Part shown: one piece after another, positions 46,464 to 56,196 of the stretch | How positions within the stretch are numbered: the stretch's first letter is position 1 | How the letters are laid out: each line of letters starts with the position of its first letter | Assembly: GCF_963678635.1 (NCBI RefSeq) | Contig: NC_087066.1 | Span: 7,407,954-7,471,953 of the forward strand | Direction of reading: 5' to 3' | DNA: 64,000 bases | From: Symsagittifera roscoffensis | Taxonomy: Eukaryota > Xenacoelomorpha > Acoela > Convolutidae | Notes under the pieces: model-generated | Seen by the model: the letters and a program-made list of their open reading frames with translations, nothing else | Told to the model about the DNA's origin: nothing | The model's database searches: none | Translations under genes and position numbers: made by a program

Positions 46464-47691
46464 AAGGTTTAGGATGAGGGATGCAAAAAGTTGTTAGATG
46501 ATTTCTACTTTCTTAAACTGTTAGTCTTTACGATTTTTTGGTTAGCTTAACCTGGGTCTATTTGTTCAGGGTTGGAAAGAAAAGTATATCGATTCCGAAG
46601 AATGATATTTTACTTTCTCGTGGCTAGTATAAGCTAAGGTGTTAACTTATTTAATCTTACTTAGGGGTAGTGATTGTGTTCAAGGGTTGGAGAATAGTAA
46701 ATCGATCCACAAGGTTCAGGTATAATTAGAACGCAAGTAGTTCGTTAGATACTATTTTAAACTTACTAAGTCTAAGATTTATCCTGGGTCTGGTAAGAGG
46801 AGGGTTCAAGTGAAGGATGAATAACCGAAGTTCTTCACTGTTTATCCTAATTTGAATGGTTAGTTTTGTTGAAAAATTTCTATTAGTCATGGGTTTTTTG
46901 GAAGGGTTGGATAGTGAATCGACGTTTGAGGTCGTTAGACACTTGCTAAGTGGGTGGGGGAGAACAAAATTGTTCTTTTTGATCCAAGGATAGGCCTTGA
47001 TGATCAAGTTTTAAATGTAGTGAAATAGAAAATTAATTAAGATCCAAGGATAAGCCTTGATGATCTGATTTTAAAATTAAGTGAATTTAAGTTTAAAATA
47101 GTTTAAATTTATTTAAGATGAAGATTTAGTGTTTTAATGATATTAGTGAGCTTATGATTGCTGTTATGTTTAGGTGATGAAGCTGGGACAACTGATGATT
47201 TTATGATTACTAACATTTTATTGTCATGCTACTAAATTTTGTTTTGATTTTCAATAAATATTTTCCAAACATGTTTTATATAATACTGCAGAATTTAGGA
47301 AAACGATCTGAGATCTTTTTATCAATCGTTATTGTATATTAATAATTTTGTTTAGCGCCTGAAATGATCATGAATATTGACTTCAAGATTTTATGTTTGC
47401 AAATGAAAATCTAAATTCATTGCTAATAAAATTCTAAATATAAAAGTTTGTGTTGGCTTTTGCCGTACTATCATATAACTATATGGTAAGTTTCTACTTT
47501 GTCGTATGTCGTCTCTGGTTCGAGGTCTTCTTACGATTCCGGGTAGTTCTGTTATCGTTCGGAATATTGGCTCTGATCTATTGAGTCGTAGAGACATTTT
47601 GATTAAATTATCGTCGTATAACATTTTGAAAATGTTTTGTCCAAATTCTAATCTATTTTTGGTTAATTCTAAGCTATTAAGGTCTTGTTCG
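46464..47691 (-). other. 5' leader of the 19.5 kb element with repeated motifs
   Basis: 1.2 kb without a convincing gene. A motif like AGGGTTGGA...GT(A)AATCGA occurs about three times (46568, 46683, 46907). TCCTGGGTCT or CCTGGGTCTA occurs twice (46551, 46786). A 48 bp unit starting GATCCAAGGATA occurs at 46981 and 47041. Repeats in a retroelement leader often bind host proteins or the packaging machinery; here that is inference. Confidence 0.5.
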
Positions 47692-47709
47692 AGACTTATG
47701 GTCGCACCA
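47692..47709 (-). promoter_or_regulatory. Primer-binding site
   Basis: Two bases inside the 5' LTR, the minus strand reads TGGTGCGACCATAAGTCT. It starts with TGG, which pairs with the CCA end of a tRNA. The plus strand continues upstream into TTCGAGAC, like a tRNA T-loop, so the match may extend past 18 nt. The tRNA species was not identified. Confidence 0.75.
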
Positions 47710-47711
47710 GA

Positions 47712-48121
47712 TGAGTTAGAACCGATGTGGTTGACTCATAGAATAATTTCGGATAGGGTACACCGTCTGCTCGTCACGGTATCTTATTTTCGGCCGGATA
47801 GATTCGTGCAACTTCTTAGTCTAATACCGATCCTAATCTTACTCTTATACTATCTAGTCTCAGGTTGTTTAACTAGTCTCTGCTAGGCTCAATAGATCTA
47901 GGGTATACTGGTTTATTGCGGCTGCTGAAGTTCTCTTGAAGAGGCAACTAATTTCTAAGTTAAATTCAAATCTCTCGGGTGCTGAAATTACAAGTAATTT
48001 CAGCACTTACAAATAAGTGGGTTGTTAGTTAGATGGATCATGATTGGTTAATATTAAATACTTTACAGTGGTAAAATATCTAATTTATCCAATCATAAAA
48101 TATAGTTTAGATCAGGTTCCA
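47712..48121 (-). repeat. 5' LTR of the 19.5 kb element
   Basis: 410 bp, same ends and same 13 bp hairpin (47979-48006) as the LTR at 28644-29053. About 11 substitutions separate the two, roughly 2.7%. Followed by GCAT (48122-48125), which matches the bases before the other LTR. Confidence 0.93.
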
Positions 48122-48617
48122 GCATTTTGAATTTTCAAACGGATTCAGATCTGAGTCCAACTACGCTAAATCACTTCTAGCGTGAGCTGGACGCCAAACT
48201 TCGTTACCAGAGTCGACTCTTGTAGCCAAATTCTGGTTGCCAGACTTGGTTGCCAAATTCTGGTTGCCACACTTTGCTAAAGGGTTGCGAACTATCTTAA
48301 GAAAGGCACTTCTGGCTTACTAAACCACAAAAAAATTTGAAACACCTCTGGCGTCAATACATTCTGGTTTTGAGCTAGTTTTGAGCAAAGGTGTTTTTGA
48401 GAAAAAATTCTCAAAAACGGCCCTTTTCTCCAAAAAATTACCTGCGTCAAAGAAAACTTGGCGTAATATGGTAATTGTGCTCTTCTACCAATCCCCGCAC
48501 CTGCGCTTTTTAATTTTGTTAATTTTTCCTAACACGGTCCAATTGCCATAGAAACTGACATCAAGGTTAAGTGCTCTGTTACCAACCCATTTTGTTTTCA
48601 TATACAACTTCATAAAC

Positions 48618-48690
48618 ATTACGAGGCCAAACTGTGCATTTCGTGCATTTTGTAAGCGGATTCCGCAACAAGGACGCTCCCTTTGTTCTT
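48618..48690 (+). repeat. SINE-like fragment (3' part)
   Basis: 48651-48690 matches the reverse complement of 61423-61462 at about 36 of 40 bases (TGTAAGCGGATTCCGC...). It is preceded by TTACGAGGCCAA, which also occurs near 61299. The shared core shows a dispersed family; only the 3' part is present here. Confidence 0.55.
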
Positions 48691-48809
48691 ATTTTGTCGT
48701 GGCAGGGGATGAAGTGGTTGTGAGTCCCCTGTTTGTACTATTTTGAGATACTCATTTTTGGTTGACTGAAGCGCCAGTAAATACTAATTTTAAGGGTGGG
48801 GAACGCCGA

Positions 48810-49087
48810 AAAACGCGATTTTTTGTCAACATTTTCCAAAAAGAGCCTAAAAACGCCTTTTTAGCCTGTTTTTTTTTAATTGCCTGCGACGCAAAAATTT
48901 AGTCAAAATAGCTTCTTTATAGTGATTTCAGAGAGCTCAGAAAATCAATTTGATCGACCTAAAAAAAACGACCAAATTTGGTCGAAAAAATTTTCGACAT
49001 TTTCCTAGAAATCTGCCTCCCCCTCGAGAAATTTTTGGATCCGCCCCTGCGACTGACCCAGGGGCGGATATGGGATTTTCTCGAGGG
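48810..49087. repeat. Two inverted hAT-like MITE ends (copies 2 and 3)
   Basis: CCCCTCGAGAA...GATCCGCCCCTG ends at 49049, and the inverted CAGGGGCGGAT...TTCTCGAGGG starts at 49059. Together with the copy ending at 27400 they share both terminus and sub-terminal sequence. A head-to-head pair leaves a 9 bp gap, so nested insertion or a composite element is possible. Confidence 0.5.
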
Positions 49088-49387
49088 AAGAGGAGGCGCT
49101 GATTGACTAAAAAAAGTCTGACTTAACCTAAAAAAAGTCTGACAAAATTTTTTGTCCATAAATTTTGCCTGCACCATAAACCCTGCACCATAAATTTTGC
49201 GCACACCGCATTCTGTTCCAGAAAAAAAATCTCAGCAATATACGATTGGAAGTATAAATTTAACAGACGATTTTTTAGTCTATTCAGATTTTATTTGACA
49301 TTTTGGCTTCAACTCTGAATATGTTCTCAAATAATCTGAAATAAACTGCATTTTGTTCAATCTGAGAGTACAGTTTATTTGTTTCAG

Positions 49388-50114
49388 GAGATCTAAAGCA
49401 CAGCTGGAGTTCACACAAAGATTCGTAGCGTATGAACCACACAGGGATGTTATGTTCGGCCAAGAGCGCGAGAGGCCAACTGAGACGTCTGAGTGCATAC
49501 CTCACTCATACCAAACCAACTCCAAAGGCGACAAAATTGGCCGAATTAACTACGAAGTGAAACTAGCCGAAAATTACTCCTATCAAAATATGTATCAAAT
49601 TATGAACCATTATGACGTAAGAGAAACCCTGGAAGGTTTGCCAGACGGCTGTACGTTACGACCGAATGGAGAAATATTACTACCCCCCAGATATAATAAC
49701 TCAACTGGTCCGGAAATAATGTATGAATCATCTGTATCTTCAGGGCGCTCAAATCGGCCCGGAAAGCAAAAACAAGGAATAATTTTGCAGCCAAGTTCGG
49801 ACAACCCCTACAAAGCGGCAATTGTCTATTCAGTTCAAAATGATAACTGCTCAGCGGATGACCTTGAAAGTAATGTTTACCTAACAAGAGGTCAAGGTGA
49901 AAAAAGGTCATCTATTGATTCGTTAAGCGCAGAAAGTTCGCCTGAAAAAGTCTCAGTTAATGGAATATTCCAAAATGGAATGATTAATGCAGTTTCACCT
50001 AGAATCATGAGATTTGAAGTCGCAGATCCGAGCCAGAGTCAGAATCAAAGTTTGAAAAATAGGCGAACTGATCTGGAAAGAACAAGACAGGGGTCGAAAG
50101 AAGCGACTGTTTAA
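49388..50114 (+). CDS. Ionotropic glutamate receptor, last exon (cytoplasmic tail)
   Basis: Final exon: acceptor TTTCAG (AG 49386-49387), stop TAA 50112-50114, 727 bp. It completes an Arg codon with the M4 exon, then reads RSKAQLEF, the basic stop-transfer sequence after M4. About 240 further residues follow, rich in Ser, Asn, Gln, Pro and Glu, with no membrane helix. This is a long intracellular tail for an iGluR. The end KEATV does not meet the class I PDZ rule. Phase and the whole four-exon frame (1050 bases) are consistent, which supports the splice calls. The preceding intron holds the 19.5 kb element on the opposite strand. Confidence 0.85.
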
Positions 50115-50702
50115 TTGAAACTACATTACAATATTTTGTTTTACATTATAATAATTTTAAAAAGTTTATAATTACAAAATAAGAATAGATCCAAGATAAT
50201 ATGTTTTCTCACGTGTAATTCTTTCTTATAATTGGTACCAATAATTTCAATTGACTTTGATATTCATCATATGGTACTAAAGCTTACTTGTTTGGTCCCT
50301 GAAAACTAGTTTAGATGGTTGGTCCCGCCTATTTCCTAAAATCAAGAGCAAGCGCGGAAACTTGAACCTACGGTGCTAACCGAGTTCGTACCCACTAAAT
50401 AAACTAAACCAGCTGTGTTAGCAGCATATTGAAATTAAGTTGCTTGCCGTGAGAACTATCCCAATTACTGTACCTCTGCTTTTATTAAGGACCACAGCAC
50501 TTTCGAGGGACCGAGCAAGTAAACAAGTACCCATCGCACCCATCATAAAATTTAGATACTAAAACTGTTTTAAAAAGGGGTAAAAAGCAGCAAGGGTCAC
50601 TCTAAACATAATTGAACTTTGAAAATGAATCTAAAATGATAGTTAGTGCCATTTTGAAGACTAAAAATATGTTATACAAACGACATTAGGTTTCAAACTT
50701 TT
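50115..50702 (+). other. iGluR 3' untranslated region and a MITE
   Basis: No gene. An AATAAA lies at 50398-50403, about 285 bp past the stop, inside a foldback element (next entry). If it is used, the receptor poly(A) signal is transposon-derived. The 7.9 kb retroelement begins at 50703. Confidence 0.5.
50282..50524. repeat. Short foldback element (MITE candidate)
   Basis: Terminal inverted repeats GCTTACTTGTTTGGTCCCT (50282-50300) and the complement of 50506-50524 match at 16 of 19 positions. Size about 243 bp, no coding capacity. No clear target duplication was seen. Confidence 0.5.
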
Positions 50703-53128
50703 TGTAAACTTGGGGGAATTCACAATATCTCTAGGCCGGCTTTTCTCACTCGTTATCGTCCTTCGCACCGCCGCAATATGTTCCCTTTAGTACTGGGGTC
50801 AGTGGGGCAACCGATTCCCAATACTGTTTACAATCCCAAAAGGGTTAATTTGGTGGTTGGCTTCTCTGTATCTTACTATGCTGCTTGCCCCGTGATCTGT
50901 GCTCTTCCGACTGTATCTCACTTGTCAATCAATAGTCGATCGCAACAACAATTCCAATAATAAGACTGAATTAAGGAATAAATATAACCAAATACAGAGT
51001 AGCCTATAAATGGCGGAAATATCAATTAGTCGTTCAAAGAAAGAATAGGACTGCGATTTGTTTTAATTAACTAACTGCCTTTAACAGTTATCAATATCCC
51101 AACCTTAATTATCGTTCGGAGTTATCTTTTCTGAACTACGTTTAAATCCCAAAAGTACCCTAGGAAAAATTACCTCACCCGATAAATTAACAACTTTCGC
51201 GAAGTTGTTCCTTTAAGGTTTTTGCAACTTTTTCCAACCGACTTACTCAGTCTTCGTCAACTTTCGTTCTCACTTTAATTTGAGGATACAGCGACTACCT
51301 TAACTCGTAGCCCAACTTGTTCTCTAACTTAACTGAGAACCAACTATTTTCAATCGTAGTTATCACTGTTCTCGCCCGGTTCGGTGGTTGTACCTTAATC
51401 GCGTATCGTTATCTTTATTTACTTTCGGTTCGGTCAGAGGCGTACTGTTCCCTATCGCTACTGACATTCACTTAACTAGCCGCCACTCAGGACTTATCAG
51501 CTGAATCAACCATTAGGTCATCTTTAATTAAACATCGGGGTGCCGCTTAGTTAATCAGGACATACTGAGCAAACATTGGGTTCAACTACAAAATCAGCTC
51601 CCAATCGTATTTGACAAATGAACCCTTGCATGACTTTATTTTAGTTCTACCTAACTTTTTACCTTTCCTATGAATTGGGTAGTACTCACACAATCGGTAA
51701 CTTAACTTCCGTGATACTTGAAAAGTTTCCATTTTGGTCATTTTAATTTTATTCCCCTAAGTCCAAGGGCTGGGTAATTCCCTTCCCCGTGTCCGTTTGG
51801 ATCCGAAAAAACACCACAAGAATTTATTTAATATGCTAGGGCTGTTCATAAAATCTTCATCCCGAAATTCCCATTTCCCCCATAGATGTTCCCAATTTTT
51901 GTACGGGGCTGTTCTTTTACTTGTTTGTCGTTTTTACCGAAAGTCCAAGTGGAGTGGGTTAAGCTGACCCCAATGTTTGCTAATTACAGAAAATCACTTT
52001 CGCTCGCGTACAAAGGTCAAAACTAAGAAATCTCAATTTAGGGCCTCCCCTTACCCCCCAGGTGGGTAGGTACCCCTTTACGGGTCCTTACAATGCTAAT
52101 TTATCGCTTTTCAGGGTTTCCGGGGTCTTGGGGTCAAAAATGCCAAATGACCTCTTAGAGGTCATCCGAGGTCAAATGAGGTCAAACGCGTCCAAACGTC
52201 TTAATTCCGATGGGAGATCATTCTCAATAAGTTTCATTCATATCGGACCATCCCTTCCCATATTTTCGAAAATATTGGGTAAATTAACACTTTTCCCTAA
52301 AATTGCCATTTTCACCCCATAGGAAGTTCCGGAGAGGATTGGGTCACTAGATGTCCCCCTACTGGGTTGGGCCCCCCTTCACATTGGTGCATTAAAATCA
52401 CAAGTCAATTATCACTATCAGGTGTTAATAGCCTTATTTAATTTTCACGTGCTAATAGCTTCCGACGTAGCCGCCGGATTGTGTCCAAACATTGATACAT
52501 TATAGGTCTTCCCCCAACCTACCATCCCCCCAAGTTTCAACCTCCTAGCATCATCAGGGGTCGAGAAATAACGAAAAGTGGGTTTTGTTTACATAAGGTG
52601 TAAAACCGGAAGTAATAACCGGATGCGTTCAAAATCCCAGTGGTCAACTTCCCTCGCCTAGGGCTACAACATATTGCAATATGAAGTCATTCGAACCATT
52701 AGTTACCGGTTTACAAAAAAGTGCTAATTGCATTTTCAGAAATCATTATCACTCGCCCCCCAGGAGTCCCAGGGGTCTGGAAATTTGCATGCCCGGCTAA
52801 AATCATCTCTATTAGTCACCCACCAATTTTCATAGGGATCGGACCAGTGGTTCCCAATCCGGGGGGGGGGGGGTTTCCAGATTTTTAGCACTTTCTTCTT
52901 TTTTTCCAATTCTTCGCCCTAGAGGCCAAATTCAAGGTGCAGAGTACGATTACGATTGTTTGCTCTCAAACTAAGCTTATCTATCACTGAATTTCATTGC
53001 TCTAAGTTCATACAGTCGGCTTACCTTGAAATCAAATTTCACAATTTTCAACCATTTTCATCATAAAATTATCAATTTTACACTCAGGTTTCTACAGCAT
53101 GTAATACAGTAGAATCACCAATTCTACA
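50703..53128 (-). repeat. 3' LTR (2426 bp)
   Basis: Begins TGTAAACTTGGGG, ends CACCAATTCTACA. It contains a G-run of about 13 near 52861. About 24 substitutions or small indels separate it from the other LTR. LTRs over 2 kb are uncommon. No gene is seen inside; the small open frames at 50778-50960 and 52062-52322 occur in both copies but show no domain. Confidence 0.93.
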
Positions 53129-53140
53129 ATCTTCCCTTCT
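53129..53140 (-). promoter_or_regulatory. Polypurine tract
   Basis: Minus-strand AGAAGGGAAGAT directly abuts the 3' LTR, as required for plus-strand priming. Confidence 0.7.
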
Positions 53141-53509
53141 AGTCTATTATTCTCCGGAATAATGAAAAAGTTACTAATAACAAGCCTAAGGTTAACTTAC
53201 ATAACGCTTCGTTCCGCTACGCCGTGCCTTCAACACTTGGTCGTTTTCCCCCCGTTTAAACTTTTACCCTTAAAGATTGCGGACCCATCAGTTAGTCCCC
53301 GTTAAATAAACAATTATATAGCACAATGAGTAACCTAAGAGGGGACGTAACTGAATTAACTTTACTCTTCGTGGTACGATCCAACCCTTTCCTATTCGTA
53401 ATCATCAATGTTCAAAATCCGCACAAAATCGTTAGGTGGGATCGCACTCAGATAACAAGAAGCACCAATTGTATATGAAATGAACAGAAACACTTTATTA
53501 ATGAAAGTT
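53141..53509 (-). other. Untranslated stretch before the polypurine tract
   Basis: About 370 bp after the stop of the protease/tail frame. Nothing recognisable besides element sequence. Confidence 0.5.
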
Positions 53510-54970
53510 TTAACTCACAAACTCGTCGATTCCAAACCTCACAGGTGGTTTCCTTACTCGAGTTGGCCGACCGCCATCATCTGCAGTGCTAATTTCTATC
53601 ACTGGTTCAGCAGCCATCGGCTCTATCGGGGGTCTGCCTTCCGCCTCACTCGGTAGATTCGCAGGCTCTTCTTCCCTTCTGGCCTTGAGCTCCGTCGCAT
53701 CGTACGTCTCTATCACATCTTCTTCCCTCCTAGCCACATCCATCATTCGTTGAGGTGGATCAGCAAAGTGTTCGGACATCGCCCTGTTTCGCACATTAAT
53801 TCCGGGTGGATTCACTTGTTGCTCTTCCGCTTGATTTCTCACAGGCAACAATCTGACTGGTACATCTTTTGGACCTGGGTCATGACTAAAACCCTCCCGG
53901 TTGTTCGCCCACAACAACTCATCTTTATCATACATCTCCCGGTCATCGAAGAAACTAACCGACCGATAAGGAGTCGGTCGCTTGCTCGTTGTGGCCCCCT
54001 CTGACTCTGAAACCACTGCAACCATATCTGATCGACCTCCGCCACGAGTCCTTCTCAGTGCTTCCTCTAACGATACTGGCTTGGGGCATCCATACATGTC
54101 GTCGTCTTCAGCTTCGTTATCATGGAGCATATTTACACTGTGACTCTCATAGTTGACTGGCCAACCCTCTGGAATTTCGTCCAGTACATCGCTGGACATA
54201 TTATTTGTCAGAATTGGTCTATCCCACCGATTTGCTTCCAACTTGTTCTTCCCTCCTGGGTCTGGGGGAACTCGGGGGACCAGCTGGGGAGCCTTATAAA
54301 ACACTGGCACAACCGATCCTTCCGTAGGCCCCGTCCACAAGTTGTCTCTGCTGAATTCTAACGAACATTTGTACCCTTTCAGTGATCTGAGACCGAGTAC
54401 CATCTCAGCCTTCAGTTCGGGTACCACCAGAGCCTCGATTTCATCATCGATGACACCTAACTTCAAATTTGTCGTTATGCAACCATCAATAGCGACCTTC
54501 TTTCCGTCCGCTGTCTCCAAGTGACCCCTGTACAGTTTTATCTCCGGTCCATCAACAATTTTTCGAGCCTTGTCGCTTCGGATCAAATTCGTTGTGGCCC
54601 CCGTGTCCAATAACGTGTCCATGTTCGTTCCTCCAACGCAAGCATCCACATAGGCTCCGTACGGATCATTCGTCCAATGACTAATACCCACGCACTCGTA
54701 TGTCATCTTTGTTTGGCGATTGTGGATCGCGCCTGTATCATTCGCATTATCTGTGGTTCGTGGCCGACGCTGCAATATTGTCCTCACATGCTCCCCGTCG
54801 AGGATCGAATCACCTTCGCATTTGTCTTCACGCATTCGCTCAGTCTCGATGATCCGTCTGGGATCGTCAACTGTCGCTGGAGGTCGTCTGACACCTCGTT
54901 GCTTCTTATATTCGGCCGGAACAAAGCCTCCCTCGAACTCGTCAACTGTCCCGGCCCCTGGTAGTTTAAA
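53510..54970 (-). CDS. pro: Protease fused to a pol-type C-terminal tail, -1 frame
   Basis: The frame is entered by -1 slippage at 54970-54964 and ends at 53510. The protease active site is LLDTGATTNLI, with D-T-G-A at 54607-54596; a VLGLRSL segment later fits the retropepsin ILG helix. The remaining 350 residues have no RT or integrase motif. They are acidic and Pro/Arg-rich, and end in PTRVRKPPVRFG, a sequence style common at the end of retroelement Pol. The simplest reading is a large in-frame deletion that joined protease to the Pol C-terminus. The ORF track start at 55048 lies before the slip site and is not the true start. No internal stop. Confidence 0.75.
   Translation of the reverse strand, partial: FKLPGAGTVDEFEGGFVPAEYKKQRGVRRPPATVDDPRRIIETERMREDKCEGDSILDGEHVRTILQRRPRTTDNANDTGAIHNRQTKMTYECVGISHWTNDPYGAYVDACVGGTNMDTLLDTGATTNLIRSDKARKIVDGPEIKLYRGHLETADGKKVAIDGCITTNLKLGVIDDEIEALVVPELKAEMVLGLRSLKGYKCSLEFSRDNLWTGPTEGSVVPVFYKAPQLVPRVPPDPGGKNKLEANRWDRPILTNNMSSDVLDEIPEGWPVNYESHSVNMLHDNEAEDDDMYGCPKPVSLEEALRRTRGGGRSDMVAVVSESEGATTSKRPTPYRSVSFFDDREMYDKDELLWANNREGFSHDPGPKDVPVRLLPVRNQAEEQQVNPPGINVRNRAMSEHFADPPQRMMDVARREEDVIETYDATELKARREEEPANLPSEAEGRPPIEPMAAEPVIEISTADDGGRPTRVRKPPVRFGIDEFVS
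54914..54970 (-). promoter_or_regulatory. -1 programmed ribosomal frameshift signal, nucleocapsid to protease
   Basis: Minus-strand TTTAAAC (54970-54964) is phased T TTA AAC in the zinc-knuckle frame; slipping -1 enters the protease frame. After a 7 nt spacer, GGCCGGGAC (54956-54948) pairs with GTTCCGGCC (54922-54914), a 9 bp stem with one G-U pair and a 25 nt loop. It has the same heptamer and spacer length as the signal at 2614. Confidence 0.75.
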
Positions 54971-56095
54971 TGGTTCGCACTTCTTTGGGGACAGCCTTTC
55001 GCAATGTGGCCCACCTGTCCACAACCAAAACAAGCACCCTGGGTCCATGGGTTCTTCAAACCGTATCGGCCAGCACCATTGCCCGCACTGTTCTGACTGT
55101 TTCCTCCCGACTCGAACAACTGCCTCGACTGGGGAGGAGTCTCCTGTTGGGGTCGGCCATCGGGTTCGGAGTAGGGGTAAGCGAATTAACTAACTTTCCC
55201 ATCATAGCCATCATACTCTGCATCTGTGTCATCACATCATCATGTCTCGAGTTCTGAATTTTCAGTTGTTTCGCTAGATCATTCTGCTGCGACCCCTGTC
55301 TTTGCACCTGTGTCACAATCTGATCTAGCCGCTGATCTGTATTTTTCTGCCAACTCGTCAGGTCCGCTCGCAGTTGTTGAGCCCCGCCTTCTTGCAATTC
55401 GTCGCCGATAACTCCCGATTCTATCTCTGGAAAATCGTGCATTTCCCGAACAGCATTAGGACGTCTTCTGTTGCGCAGCCTGGCTGTCCTACTAGCCATC
55501 TCTGGTGCTTGGGCTCGAGCCACAGCTTCACCGAAGCTATCGAAATCTTCTCGTAGAAGCAACTCCTGTAGATCCGCATCGAATATCCAATCTATGAACT
55601 GCTCACGATTCATATCGTCTCGAATCTGCACTGGCATATTCGCTTTCGCTACTTCGCCCACTGATCGCACTCGTCGGGAGAAGTCCCTCAGGTCCTCCCT
55701 TTCGCCCTGCATAAGGCTTTTGAACTCAGCTCGCGCTGTCGATCGTGTCTGAAACGGCATCATCCTCTGATCGAGCTCGGCCAGCATTCTTCCGAGTGTT
55801 GGCTCATCGAACCCGTCAAATTCTTGTCGAAAGTGAGCTGGCATACTCGTGAACTCATCCAATGCCCAGCCTGTCAAACAAGTCGGAAGCACCATCCTGG
55901 CCTGCTCATCGTGCCATCGATTGGCATCTGTGACCCAAGCAAAGTGTTTCCTCCAGTCTCGCCAGTTCTGATAACTGCTCGAGGGAAACCGATCTGGTCG
56001 TATTGTACCGAATCCAAACACCCCCCCTGTCTGTCAAGAGCATTCGCCGCTGCCACTGCAGCCTCTGGCATGAGCTGTCTATCCTGTTCATTCAT
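54964..56095 (-). pseudogene. gag: Gag with CCHC zinc knuckle, two frameshifts
   Basis: ATG 56095-56093 begins an acidic N-terminus. The frame shifts at a C7/G7 run (56021-56027) into the main 321-codon capsid frame (56021-55056), which has WRDWRKHFAWV near its start, a CA-type helix set, and a coiled-coil region with repeated QxxxLxxQ. A second -1 shift near 55140 enters the knuckle frame, with CX2CX4HX4C at 55032-54991 (CFGC, H, C). It then meets the programmed site. The capsid and knuckle are well preserved; the two unprogrammed shifts are in a homopolymer and a repeat-poor spot, so they may be mutation or assembly error. Confidence 0.75.
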
Positions 56096-56177
56096 GGCAA
56101 TCGTCTGTCGATTGTTCGTTCGCACTAATCGTCTCAATCTCGCACAAGTCGTTGTTGCAGCTAAAATCCAGAATAAC

Positions 56178-56195
56178 GCCCACCCAGGAGCGCCA
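56178..56195 (-). promoter_or_regulatory. Primer-binding site
   Basis: One base inside the 5' LTR, the minus strand reads TGGCGCTCCTGGGTGGGC. TGG pairs with the tRNA CCA end. The tRNA was not identified. Confidence 0.65.
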
Positions 56196-56196
56196 C

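Larger units (their letters stand above)
48126..49387 (+). other. Rest of the last iGluR intron, with transposon and SINE fragments
   Basis: A short tandem repeat (GTTGCCAAATTCTGGTTGCC) lies at 48225-48275. A SINE-like fragment (48618-48690) and two inverted hAT-like ends (48810-49087) follow. The intron ends with a pyrimidine stretch and TTTCAG at 49382-49387. No gene is seen. Confidence 0.6.
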
